A model generated the notes under the pieces. That model saw only the letters and a program-made list of their open reading frames with translations, was not told the DNA's origin and did no database searches. The position numbers were made by a program, and so were the translations under genes. This document shows positions 51,232-58,742 of a stretch of DNA of 64,000 bases, one piece after another. How positions within the stretch are numbered: the stretch's first letter is position 1; each line of letters begins with the position of its first letter. Source of the stretch: JBEKTW01 sp049515655 (GTDB taxonomy: Bacteria > Bacteroidota > Ignavibacteria > UBA10030 > SZUA-254); the NCBI GenBank assembly GCA_049515655.1, contig JBEKTW010000006.1, forward strand, positions 1-64,000. Reading direction: 5' to 3'.

Positions 51232-52839
51232 ATGCGACAGCTTAGTATTATTGCCTGTTTTCTCATTCTCGCCACCATTACACATGCATACCCCGGCAAA
51301 GTAATGAAGCAGATCAAAACACCGTACTCATGTCCGACAGGTCTTGCTTTCGATGGGAAGAATCTGTGGCTTGCAGACTACAAAGCCGATAAACTCTCTT
51401 GTCTGGATGAGAATGGAAACATCGTAAAGGAAATTCCCTCGCCCGGATTTTGGCCGATGGGGTTGGCATGGGACGGAAAATTCTTGTGGAATGTTGATGT
51501 AAAACAAAAGAAGATATTCAAGGTCGACCCGTCCGATGGAACCATCCTTAAATCGATCGACTCGCCGAGCGAAACACCGGAAGGGCTGGCGTGGGACGGA
51601 CGAACACTCTGGGTCAGCGATCCGAAAGAGAAAAAGATCATGAAGATCGACCTCAGCGACGGGACAGACGTCCTGACACTGACAACTCCGGCAAACTATG
51701 CCCAAGGGATGACGTTTGACGGGACGTACCTGTGGGTGGCCGATCGAATCGCGGACGAGATCTATATGATTGATCCGCAGAGCGGAGAAGTCATTATCGT
51801 CCTGAAGGCGCCGGGCCCCTACGCGCGGGGTCTCGCGTGGGACGGCAAGTACATCTGGTGCTCTGACTACCAGAAGGATTCGGTTTATCAGCTTGTGCGG
51901 CAGGACGATGAGCTGTACCGCGTCGAGAACACAAAGGACTACCGCATCACGTTCACTCATGAAGCCAAGGTGTTTGGCAAAGGAAATCTTCAGAATCTCG
52001 ACGTGTACGTCGGCATCCCGGTCGATCAACCACAGCAGAAAATCTTGAAGATTGAATTCCTGCCGGCGAGCCCGCCAAAAGTAAAGGACAAATGGTCTCA
52101 GGAGTATGCGCAGTTCAGCTATCGGGACAAACCATCGGAGTCCGTTATACGATCATTGATGACGGTCGATGCAAAGATTTCCGAAATCAGCTACTTCGTT
52201 TTTCCTGAAAAATGCGGGACGCTTGCCGATATTCCGGCCGACATCCGGAAAACGTACACGGCTAACGACAGCAAGTATCTCACCGACGATCCGTACATTC
52301 AGAAAACGGCGAAGGAAATTATCGGCAAGGAAACAAATCCGTACTGGATGGCTCGGAGAGTTTTCGATTTCGTGCGCAACAAACTCGAGTACAAGATGGA
52401 AGGCGGATGGAATGCGGCGCCCGTTGTGCTGCAGCGAGGAAACGGCTCGTGTTCAGAGTATACGTTCAGCTTTGTTTCGTTGTGTCGTGCCGCGGGGATT
52501 CCGGCGCGGTACGTCGGCAGCATCGTTGTCCGCGGCGACGACAAGAGCCTCGACGAGGATTTTCACCGCTGGCCCGAAGTGTATCTTCCAAACTACGGTT
52601 GGATTCCGATTGACCCGCAGGGCGGCGACAAGCCATTGGCGCGCGACCGCGCCATGTACATCGGCCATCTTTCCAACCGCTTCCTGATTACCACGCGCTG
52701 CGGCGGCGACTCGGAGTACATGGGCTGGTACTACAACTCAAACGAGACGTGGAAAGCCGACCCCCAGGTGCAGGTGAATATCGAATCGTTCGGCGAGTGG
52801 GAACCGCTGGGAAGCGCGAAGGCTGGCAGAGGGGAATGA
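51232..52839 (+). CDS. Exported beta-propeller plus transglutaminase-like protease protein
   Basis: ATG 51232 follows GGAAAGGAG and gives a signal peptide (MRQLSIIACFLILATITHA); the longer frame is not signal-like. The 535-residue protein begins with about six propeller-type repeats (residues 20-225), each with GLAWDGK(F/T)LW and D..(K/E)IFKVDP-like strings. The C-terminal half is a transglutaminase-like domain with Cys407 (GNGSCSEYTF), His445 (DEDFHRWPEVYLP) and Asp461 (GWIPIDPQGG), a complete catalytic triad. Bacterial proteins of this superfamily usually act as proteases or amidases on envelope proteins or peptidoglycan. The propeller probably positions the substrate. Confidence 0.88.
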   Translation: MRQLSIIACFLILATITHAYPGKVMKQIKTPYSCPTGLAFDGKNLWLADYKADKLSCLDENGNIVKEIPSPGFWPMGLAWDGKFLWNVDVKQKKIFKVDPSDGTILKSIDSPSETPEGLAWDGRTLWVSDPKEKKIMKIDLSDGTDVLTLTTPANYAQGMTFDGTYLWVADRIADEIYMIDPQSGEVIIVLKAPGPYARGLAWDGKYIWCSDYQKDSVYQLVRQDDELYRVENTKDYRITFTHEAKVFGKGNLQNLDVYVGIPVDQPQQKILKIEFLPASPPKVKDKWSQEYAQFSYRDKPSESVIRSLMTVDAKISEISYFVFPEKCGTLADIPADIRKTYTANDSKYLTDDPYIQKTAKEIIGKETNPYWMARRVFDFVRNKLEYKMEGGWNAAPVVLQRGNGSCSEYTFSFVSLCRAAGIPARYVGSIVVRGDDKSLDEDFHRWPEVYLPNYGWIPIDPQGGDKPLARDRAMYIGHLSNRFLITTRCGGDSEYMGWYYNSNETWKADPQVQVNIESFGEWEPLGSAKAGRGE

Positions 52840-53433
52840 CATAAATATAGGAAGAAGGTTACCTTCTGCCCGGCAAGGACGAAGTCGAAGGTAACCTTCG
52901 GTCATGATGGCGAAGGGAAGTTTGACCCCCTGCGATCAAAAGAAGATCGCGTCCTCCTTGAAAAAAGGGAGACAAAAGGCTTTCCCCTCCTTTTTTAAGG
53001 AGGGGTCGATGAGCGAAGCGAATCGGGGGAGGTTGAGAATGCACGATCCCGAACTAGCGCTGAGCAAGTGGAAGGCTGAAGGTAACCTTCGGCTATGACG
53101 GCGAAGAAAAGGTAGACCCCCTGCGATCAAAAGAGGATCGCGTCCCCCTTGAACAAACGGGGACAAAACGCTTTCCCCTCCTTTCTTAAGGAGGGGTCGA
53201 TGAGCGAAGCGAATCGGGGGAGGTTGAGAATGCACGATCCCGAACTAGCGCTGAGCAAGTGGAAGGCTGAAGGTAACCTTCGGCTATGATGGCGTAGAAA
53301 AGATAGACCCCCTGCGATCAAAAGAGGATCGCGTCCCCCTTGAAAAAAGGGGGACAAAAGGCTTTCCCCTCCTTTTTTAAGGAAGGGTCGATGAGCGAAG
53401 CGAATCGGGGGAGGAGGAGATCTCTTGGGGATC
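52840..53433. repeat. Tandem 191-base repeat array, three units
   Basis: Units begin with the near-palindrome GAAGGTAACCTTCGG at 52887, 53078 and 53269 (period exactly 191). Each contains GACCCCCTGCGATCAAAAG, CCCTCCTT..TAAGGAGGGTCG and GATGAGCGAAGCGAATCGGG. The third unit stops near 53420, immediately at the 3' end of the truncated sensor gene. A diverged inverted relative is at 26940-27085. Short frames here are repeat translations. Confidence 0.85.
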
Positions 53434-54522
53434 CTATTTCTTCTCGTCGGGAGTTCGCGTCAATATACGTTGTACACTCTCCAGGAGCTTCCCGAGGGAT
53501 TGTTCCATGGATTTCGTTTTCTTCAACAGCGCTTCTTGATTCTTCGGCAGCTTCTTTCCAATAGAGACGAGGTCACTTTTTAAAGACGCCAGTGTTCGCT
53601 GCAATTCGGCATTGATTGGCTTCGTGATTCGCGCGCTTTCTTCATTTCGGACGGATTGAAGGCGTAGATTCAAACCGCGAAGTTCCTCGTACGATTTTCT
53701 CAGGTCCTCTTCCGCCCGTTTGCGCTCGGTGATGTCGGTGTGGATGCCGGTCCGGCCGATGACCTTTCCCGCAGCGTCGTAGACGGGTATGCTGCTGATC
53801 TCAACCCAGATGAGGCCGCCGGATTTAGTCCGCATTTTGATCTCGTACCGGTCGGCAATACTCGCCCGTACCCGCCGGCTCTTTTTCTTCAAGACCTCGC
53901 GGTCGCTCTCTGCAAAAAACAAATCACCCGCCGCCTTTCCCAGAATTTCCTCCCGGGAATATCCCAGCAGCTTGAGAAACTGGTCGTTGGCAAATTGAAC
54001 GATGTCGTCGTTGTTCATGAAGAGAAAGCCCTCGTTCATTCGCTCGACGAGAGTCCGGTATCTCAATTCGCTTTCCTGCAGCGCTTCGACGGCCTGTTTC
54101 CATGCAGTGATGTCCTCGAAGATCGCCATGATCCCGGTGATTTTCTTGTGTTTATCGCGCAGCGGTGCGCTCGACATGCTGACTTCTATCGAGGACCCGT
54201 CCTTCTTCCGGCAGCCGATTTCCGTTCCTGAGAATTCTTCTCCCTTGAGAACGCGATTCCACAGCGCGCGAAATTCGGCCTGCTTGTCCTTGGGAATCAT
54301 GGGAGGAGGATTTCCGACCAGCTCCAGCTCGGTCCAGCCGAACATCCGCCGGGCAGCGGGACTCCACAGAACAATGCTCATATCCCGGTCGAGGGCGATC
54401 AGCGCGAGCGGTGATGCTTCGATAAGTGACTGAAAAGTCTCATGTGTTTCCAGCCCTTTCTTTGCAAGCATGAGCTTGGTCGCGGCTACTTCCGTTCTAA
54501 TGTCTTTGTTGAAAGGTGTCAT
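53434..54522 (-). CDS. PAS-PAS sensor protein, truncated and degenerate HisKA_3-type kinase
   Basis: A 362-residue soluble protein with two PAS/PAC domains (about residues 27-145 and 150-275; GIMAIFEDIT and GRTGIHTDITERKRAEE ends). A HisKA_3-like helix follows: RLQSVRNEESARITKPINAEL. In family members this helix reads ER.RIAREIHDELGQ, so the phospho-acceptor His is replaced by Asn here. The protein ends at LLESVQRILTRTPDEKK, just where the family continues into ELRP and the ATPase domain, which is missing. It therefore cannot be a kinase and may be a dominant regulator or a decaying gene. The stop lies at the edge of the 191-base repeat array, suggesting that a rearrangement removed the 3' part. 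Confidence 0.8.
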   Translation of the reverse strand: MTPFNKDIRTEVAATKLMLAKKGLETHETFQSLIEASPLALIALDRDMSIVLWSPAARRMFGWTELELVGNPPPMIPKDKQAEFRALWNRVLKGEEFSGTEIGCRKKDGSSIEVSMSSAPLRDKHKKITGIMAIFEDITAWKQAVEALQESELRYRTLVERMNEGFLFMNNDDIVQFANDQFLKLLGYSREEILGKAAGDLFFAESDREVLKKKSRRVRASIADRYEIKMRTKSGGLIWVEISSIPVYDAAGKVIGRTGIHTDITERKRAEEDLRKSYEELRGLNLRLQSVRNEESARITKPINAELQRTLASLKSDLVSIGKKLPKNQEALLKKTKSMEQSLGKLLESVQRILTRTPDEKK

Positions 54523-54949
54523 AGATGCCTCTAAGAAGTTTGCATTCAGACCATTATGTAAGTGATGTGACGCTCAATGAATAGCTTAAAATTTCGGATA
54601 CCAGAATTCCCAACCGACCCTACATCCTATAACCTATTACCTAAATCCCAAACAAAACCTGTAACCTAAAACCTATCACCCATAACCTACCACAATCAGG
54701 CGTCTAGGACTGGATTCCCGATAGAAGTCCCGCCCTTTGGATTCCGCTTACGTTGGCGGGATTCTGAAAAGCGGAACATTCGGGAATGACGTGTTGACTT
54801 TGGCTTTTATGTCTGACCGTGCGCAATAATTCAGATGTTTCAAATCTTCAATCCCCAATCCCAAAACCTACCACCTATCACTTACAACCTAATTCCTGAC
54901 TTAAGTCCCCAATCCACAATCCGAATTCCGAAATCCTAAATCCCATAAC
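54523..54949. repeat. Intergenic low-complexity CCTA-rich repeats and hairpin element
   Basis: About 430 bases without a gene. Bases 54610-54700 and 54845-54955 are runs of degenerate AACCTA, CCTAAATCC and CCATAACC units. Between them (about 54715-54800) is an inverted-repeat element with GGATTCCCGAT at the left and ATTCGGGAATGACG at the right. The same CCTAAATCC words occur at 21.7 kb and 56.4-56.7 kb. Confidence 0.6.
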
Positions 54950-55828
54950 CTACTGCACTACCGTTTCTCCTATAAACCTTCTCACGGAAATCGAGCTGCC
55001 GAGCAATCCGAGGAACAAGCCGACCGCCAGTGTAAAAACGTAGAAGAGCACGTCGACCTGGAGAAACTCCGCAAGCTCGTCGGAGAGGAGTTTCGCCGCG
55101 AGCGACATCATGTAGTACAGAAGCCCTGTCGCGATGAGTCCGCCGATGATTCCTTGTGTGATTCCCTCGATGAGGAAGGGTGCCCGGACCATCCATCGCG
55201 ACGCGCCGACAAGCTTCATCGTCTGGATAGCCTTGCGCTTCGCGTAGATCGTGAGCCGGATGGTATTGGAAACGAGAAAGATTGCCGAAATGCTGATGAA
55301 AATTCCCACGACGAGCCCGACGGCGTAGAGTGTTGCTGCCCTCTTATCGATAAACTCCAGCAAGTCCTTTCGGTACACGACGTCGTCGACCCCTTTGATG
55401 CGTTTGATTCTCTTGTGGATCTCATCCGCTCTCTCCGTCGTGCGGTAGTCTTCCTTCAGGAATATTTTGAACGACGGCGGCAGGGGGTTGAATTCGAGTA
55501 CCTTGTTGATATCTTCACCAAACTCCTGTTTGAAGATTTTTGCGGCTTCCTCCTTGGAGATGAATTGTGCGTCCGCAACCCCTTCGATTGCAAGAAGCTG
55601 CTGTTTGATTTCAACGATGCGCTGGCGGGAGACCGGCTCCTCGAGAAACGTTTCCATCTGCACTTTCGCGCGGATACTGTCGACGATGCGGGAAGTATTT
55701 GTCGACACGATGTAGAACAGTCCGAGAAGCAACAGCGCGATGGTTATGGTCAGGACCGAGCCCACCGCCGCGAGCTTTGCCCGCCGAAATCCTGCCAATC
55801 CTTCCCTAAAGATATACACGAGACTCAT
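54950..55828 (-). CDS. ftsX: Cell division protein FtsX
   Basis: A 292-residue membrane protein with the FtsX architecture. One N-terminal helix (KLAAVGSVLTITIALLLLGLFYIV) precedes a periplasmic domain (about residues 48-160) with VSRQRIVEIKQQL and FISKEEAAKIFKQEFGED. Three C-terminal helices form the MacB/FtsX permease domain, with LVSNTIRLTIYAKRKAIQTMKLVGAS and LIEGITQGIIGGLIA. FtsX with the ATPase FtsE couples division to peptidoglycan hydrolase activation. ftsE is not adjacent, which is common in this superphylum. It lies 14 bases after a lipoprotein gene reading the same way. Confidence 0.95.
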   Translation of the reverse strand: MSLVYIFREGLAGFRRAKLAAVGSVLTITIALLLLGLFYIVSTNTSRIVDSIRAKVQMETFLEEPVSRQRIVEIKQQLLAIEGVADAQFISKEEAAKIFKQEFGEDINKVLEFNPLPPSFKIFLKEDYRTTERADEIHKRIKRIKGVDDVVYRKDLLEFIDKRAATLYAVGLVVGIFISISAIFLVSNTIRLTIYAKRKAIQTMKLVGASRWMVRAPFLIEGITQGIIGGLIATGLLYYMMSLAAKLLSDELAEFLQVDVLFYVFTLAVGLFLGLLGSSISVRRFIGETVVQ

Positions 55829-55842
55829 GATGATCTCCTCGT

Positions 55843-56355
55843 TTAAAAATTCGATTCATCCCGCCAATAGCCGATTTTCCAGGGGTCGGTGCTCTTCTCC
55901 CGAACGAAGGTAAGGTTCGCGTAGCCGTCCACCCGGACGATGTCGCTGGGGTTGAACGTGACGGTGAGATTGAATCCGCGGACGCTGGAATAAGCGGTAT
56001 CGTTTCCATTCGAAGAAACTTCGGAGTTCCAGATTAAGGTCATGGACTCGACGCTCTGGAAGAGCCCGTACGTTACCCGCATCTCATCGTTTCGACCCCA
56101 TGAAACGTCGACGCCGTGGTCGTAGTCCCGGTAAGTGAATGTAAAATCCTTTCCGATGATCGATCCGTACAGCGTCGTGTCCTTGAAAGTGTAGGCGTTG
56201 CGAAACGTGCAGAGGACATCTTCGACGGAAGTCAAATCAGAGCAAATTTGTGTGGCCGGTTGTGTGTCGAGTCTCGGGGCAAACGGGTTGAGACAGCTCA
56301 ATTGCGTTGTCGCGAGAATCCCGGCCAGCACGATGGTTGTTGTTACGCGATCCAT
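55843..56355 (-). CDS. Lipoprotein of unknown function, NTF2-like
   Basis: Start set at ATG 56355 because it yields a lipoprotein signal (MDRVTTTIVLAGILATTQLSC) with the lipobox Cys; the longer frame begins inside repeat sequence. The 170-residue product has a segment SVEDVLCTFRNAYTFKDTTLYGSIIGKDFTFTY and a beta-rich end (ANLTFVREKSTDPWKIGYWRDE), the pattern of SnoaL/NTF2-like single-domain proteins. The next lipoprotein upstream (56749) has a similar layout, suggesting an old duplication. An envelope location is inferred. Between recR and ftsX it probably forms part of one leftward unit. Confidence 0.75.
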   Translation of the reverse strand: MDRVTTTIVLAGILATTQLSCLNPFAPRLDTQPATQICSDLTSVEDVLCTFRNAYTFKDTTLYGSIIGKDFTFTYRDYDHGVDVSWGRNDEMRVTYGLFQSVESMTLIWNSEVSSNGNDTAYSSVRGFNLTVTFNPSDIVRVDGYANLTFVREKSTDPWKIGYWRDESNF

Positions 56356-56748
56356 TCTCAGTATCGTGTTACTCGGTGATGTTACGCAAAACAATGTTAG
56401 ATCTCCAAAATCCGAAGCAATAAATCATCGACAAACCCTAAGCACGAAATCCTGTGCCAAAGGCGCATCCGCCTCCGGCGGAGAAATCTTAAATTCCGCC
56501 TCTCAGAATCCCGCTACCCAGCGGAATCCTGAAGCGGGACAAAATCTAAGCACTAAAACGTCACTCGGAACTCGACTAAAATGCCGAACGTTCTTGGTGC
56601 GACAATACAAGGATTCTCGAGGTCGTTTTGGAATTGGTGTTTCGGATTTAGTATTTGTTTAGTGCTTCGAGATTCGGATTTAGAATTTTCGCTAAAGGTT
56701 ATGGCTGTGAGTACAATCACTTCATCAATCTATTTCCTAGACAGGGCA
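56356..56748. repeat. Intergenic imperfect inverted repeat of ATCCGAA-type words
   Basis: About 390 bases without a gene. The left half has AAAATCCGAAGCA, AAACCCTAAGCACGAAATCC and AAAATCTAAGCACTAAAAC. The right half (56625-56690) has the complementary TTTCGGATTTAGT, TTTAGTGCTTCGAG and ATTCGGATTTAGAA. The centre has GGCGCATCCGCCTCCGGCGG. It belongs to the same family as 21715-21880. Confidence 0.65.
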
Positions 56749-57333
56749 TCAGCTTCCACTGAAAACAGCTTTCCAGTAACTCCACGTAGAATCCCGTGTC
56801 GCTTTGAAATCCTGCCACCGGTAGATTGACCAGAGTCGCTGGTTGTCCGTTCCGAGGGATATCTGCATGTTTCCCGAGACCTGCTGGGGCACGTTCGACC
56901 GGCTATGCGGGAAGTAAAGTGAGTAGCTGATCAGATACGTGACCGAATCTGAACTGACGACACTGCTTTGCGTTATCAGGCTTAACGACGGCGTACCCGT
57001 TGTGGCCGGGCCAAGGTGGACGAAGTACTGCCGTTCCGCTTCGAGGTTCCAGTGACTGAACACGCCGGCGTAATTTGCCTGGGTTTCCTGTGAGGGTATG
57101 AACTCATACTGTCGCACCGCCGTGTCGACAAAGCAGCGCATGTAGTTGTCAACATTATATTCAGTAAATGCAGACTTCAGGTTGTCCAGCACAATATCTG
57201 GGGTCACGGGTGTGTTGAAGCTTGATTTTGTCTGTCCCGGTGATTGAGGTTGTCGCGTCTGGAACAAATCGCATCCTGCGTTCACCGATAGCAAGAATAT
57301 GACGACAGGGATCGCCAGGGCAGGTCGGCTCAC
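56749..57333 (-). CDS. Lipoprotein of unknown function, NTF2-like paralog
   Basis: A 194-residue protein with a lipoprotein signal (MSRPALAIPVVIFLLSVNAGC). The mature part has TPDIVLDNLKSAFTEYNVDNYMRCFVD, then beta strands and QRLWSIYRWQDFKA near the end, the arrangement of a SnoaL/NTF2-like fold. It resembles the lipoprotein at 55843 in the helix-then-sheet layout and in the closing W-x-I-x-x-W/R-x-D pattern. Its ATG overlaps the recR stop by four bases, so it is translated with recR. No function is known. Confidence 0.75.
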   Translation of the reverse strand: MSRPALAIPVVIFLLSVNAGCDLFQTRQPQSPGQTKSSFNTPVTPDIVLDNLKSAFTEYNVDNYMRCFVDTAVRQYEFIPSQETQANYAGVFSHWNLEAERQYFVHLGPATTGTPSLSLITQSSVVSSDSVTYLISYSLYFPHSRSNVPQQVSGNMQISLGTDNQRLWSIYRWQDFKATRDSTWSYWKAVFSGS

Positions 57334-57938
57334 ACCTCGACTCTTCCTTCTAAGGCGCGGGTGAGCGTCAGCTCGTCGGCGTATTCAAGGTCGCTTCCGA
57401 CGGGAATACCCCGGGCTAGGCGTGTGAGTCTGACGCCAAATGGTTTCGTCAGCCGTGTCAGGTAAATTGTCGTCGCCTCGCCTTCAACGTTTGGATTCAA
57501 AGCGAGAATAACTTCTTTCACGGACGGACTGATCCTGGCAAGGAGCTCCTTGATCTTCAATTCCTCCGGTCCGATACCGTCCAGCGGTGAAAGCGAGCCG
57601 CCGAGGACGTGGTAAAGGCCATGATACTCGTTCGTTTTCTCAAGGGCGAGGACATCGTTGGGCTCCTCGACCACGCAAATGATGGAGCGGTCCCGTTTCG
57701 AGTTTGAGCAAATGCGGCAAGGATTCTCTTCCGTGAAATTCCAGCAGGTAGAGCAGTATTGAATCTTCTCCTTCAGTTTGAGCAGAGCGTGCGCCATTCT
57801 CTCCACTTCTTCCTTGGAGAGTTTGAGAATGTACGTGGCCATGCGCTGGGCCGATTTGCGCCCGACGCCCGGTAGCTGGGAGAACTCTTCGATCAGTTGT
57901 TCAAAGGTATCGGATGTGGTGAGCATGGCAGCGTTCAT
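57330..57938 (-). CDS. recR: Recombination protein RecR
   Basis: A 202-residue protein of normal RecR length. It has an N-terminal helix-hairpin-helix (LIEEFSQLPGVGRKSAQRMATYIL), a four-cysteine zinc finger (CSTCWNFTEENPCRIC), a Toprim domain (ICVVEEPNDVLALEKTNEYHGLYHVLGG, LALNPNVEGEATTIYL) and a C-terminal Walker-like end (GIPVGSDLEYADELTLTRAL). RecR acts with RecO and RecF to load RecA at gaps. An in-frame ATG at residue 5 could also start it. It lies 14 bases after the YbaB gene in the classical ybaB-recR order; dnaX is not adjacent. Confidence 0.97.
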   Translation of the reverse strand: MNAAMLTTSDTFEQLIEEFSQLPGVGRKSAQRMATYILKLSKEEVERMAHALLKLKEKIQYCSTCWNFTEENPCRICSNSKRDRSIICVVEEPNDVLALEKTNEYHGLYHVLGGSLSPLDGIGPEELKIKELLARISPSVKEVILALNPNVEGEATTIYLTRLTKPFGVRLTRLARGIPVGSDLEYADELTLTRALEGRVEV

Positions 57939-57952
57939 TCGGAGAAGAACAA

Positions 57953-58285
57953 CTACATCGTCACGCCGGGAATTCTCGGCAGCATTCCGGCGGTGGCTTT
58001 GTTCATTTCTTCCTGGGCCATTTTTTGTGATTCGTCGAGGGCTTTGTTCACAGCCGCGACGACGAGGTCTTCGAGCATCTCGGCGTCGTCGGGATTGATG
58101 ACTTCCTTCTGTACCTGAATTTTCAGAATCTGCTGTTTTCCGTTCGCAGTGACTTTCACCATACCGCCGCCGGCCTCGGCTGAAACGGTCTTGTTCTCGA
58201 GTTCAGCCTGAATCCGGGCAAGTTTCTCCTGCATTTGTTGAACTTGCTTCATCATCGACTGCATGTTCGGCATTGCCATGTTCAT
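57953..58285 (-). CDS. ybaB: YbaB/EbfC nucleoid-associated protein
   Basis: A 110-residue protein with the YbaB pattern. A Met/Gln-rich coiled helix (MQSMMKQVQQMQEKLARIQAEL) precedes TVSAEAGGGMVKVTANGKQQI and an acidic LEDLVVAAVNKALDESQKMAQEEM helix, with the usual short C-terminal tail. YbaB forms dimers that bind DNA and is almost always next to recR, as here. Length and context are typical. The upstream region is repeat-derived, so the promoter is not obvious. Confidence 0.95.
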   Translation of the reverse strand: MNMAMPNMQSMMKQVQQMQEKLARIQAELENKTVSAEAGGGMVKVTANGKQQILKIQVQKEVINPDDAEMLEDLVVAAVNKALDESQKMAQEEMNKATAGMLPRIPGVTM

Positions 58286-58742
58286 CCATATCCCAAAAGT
58301 TGAACGTCTGTGGAATTAAGTACACCATCGAAGCGCTGACACGCTCAATGATGTCATCAATATATTGTTTTTCGCCAGGAAAATCAATTCGGGAGCACGC
58401 GGCGGGACTTGTTGAAAGTGCCACAATTCGAATCGTGTCGTCCAGGCCTGACCCCCTCTTATATTCTCCCCTGTCCAAAAAGTGAGAAAAAATGATTGTC
58501 ATTCTGAACGGAGTGAAGAATCGCACTCGTTTTCGAGCGTTGAGATGTTTCGCTTCGCTCAACATGACAAGACAAGAGGCTTTTGGGACAGCCTCAAGTT
58601 TCCTCCCCTCACCAAGGGGAGGACGGAAGGTGGGGTCGGCACAGTACTCAAAAGTGAAAATGATGCACTTCCCAACGGCTGTCTTTCTTGATTTTTCGTG
58701 CAAAAATCTCTACTTTGTACGGATGAATCTCGCAAAGGATCA
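58286..58742. repeat. Divergent intergenic region with a MITE-like element
   Basis: About 460 bases between ybaB and the patatin gene. Bases 58472-58600 are a small element starting GTCCAAAAAGT and ending CTTTTGGGACAGCCTC. The ends are imperfect inverted repeats, and a related element is at 27090-27255. A GGGGAGGA/TCCTCCCC inverted repeat follows (58598-58625). The minus-strand frame 58203-58703 runs through these repeats and is not a gene. Confidence 0.6.

Noticed and set aside
52859..53357. Several overlapping short frames with near-identical peptides
   Set aside because: They are translations of the 191-base tandem repeats and not conserved proteins.
52887..53420. Possible CRISPR array
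   Set aside because: Units of 191 bases are similar along their whole length. There is no short repeat/variable spacer pattern and no cas gene in the window.
54600..54955. Telomere-like AACCTA runs
   Set aside because: Too degenerate and embedded between ordinary genes. No sign of a replicon end or hairpin telomere.
58203..58703. Minus-strand frame of 166 codons upstream of ybaB
   Set aside because: It runs through a MITE-like repeat and overlaps the ybaB start in another frame. No ribosome site or homology.
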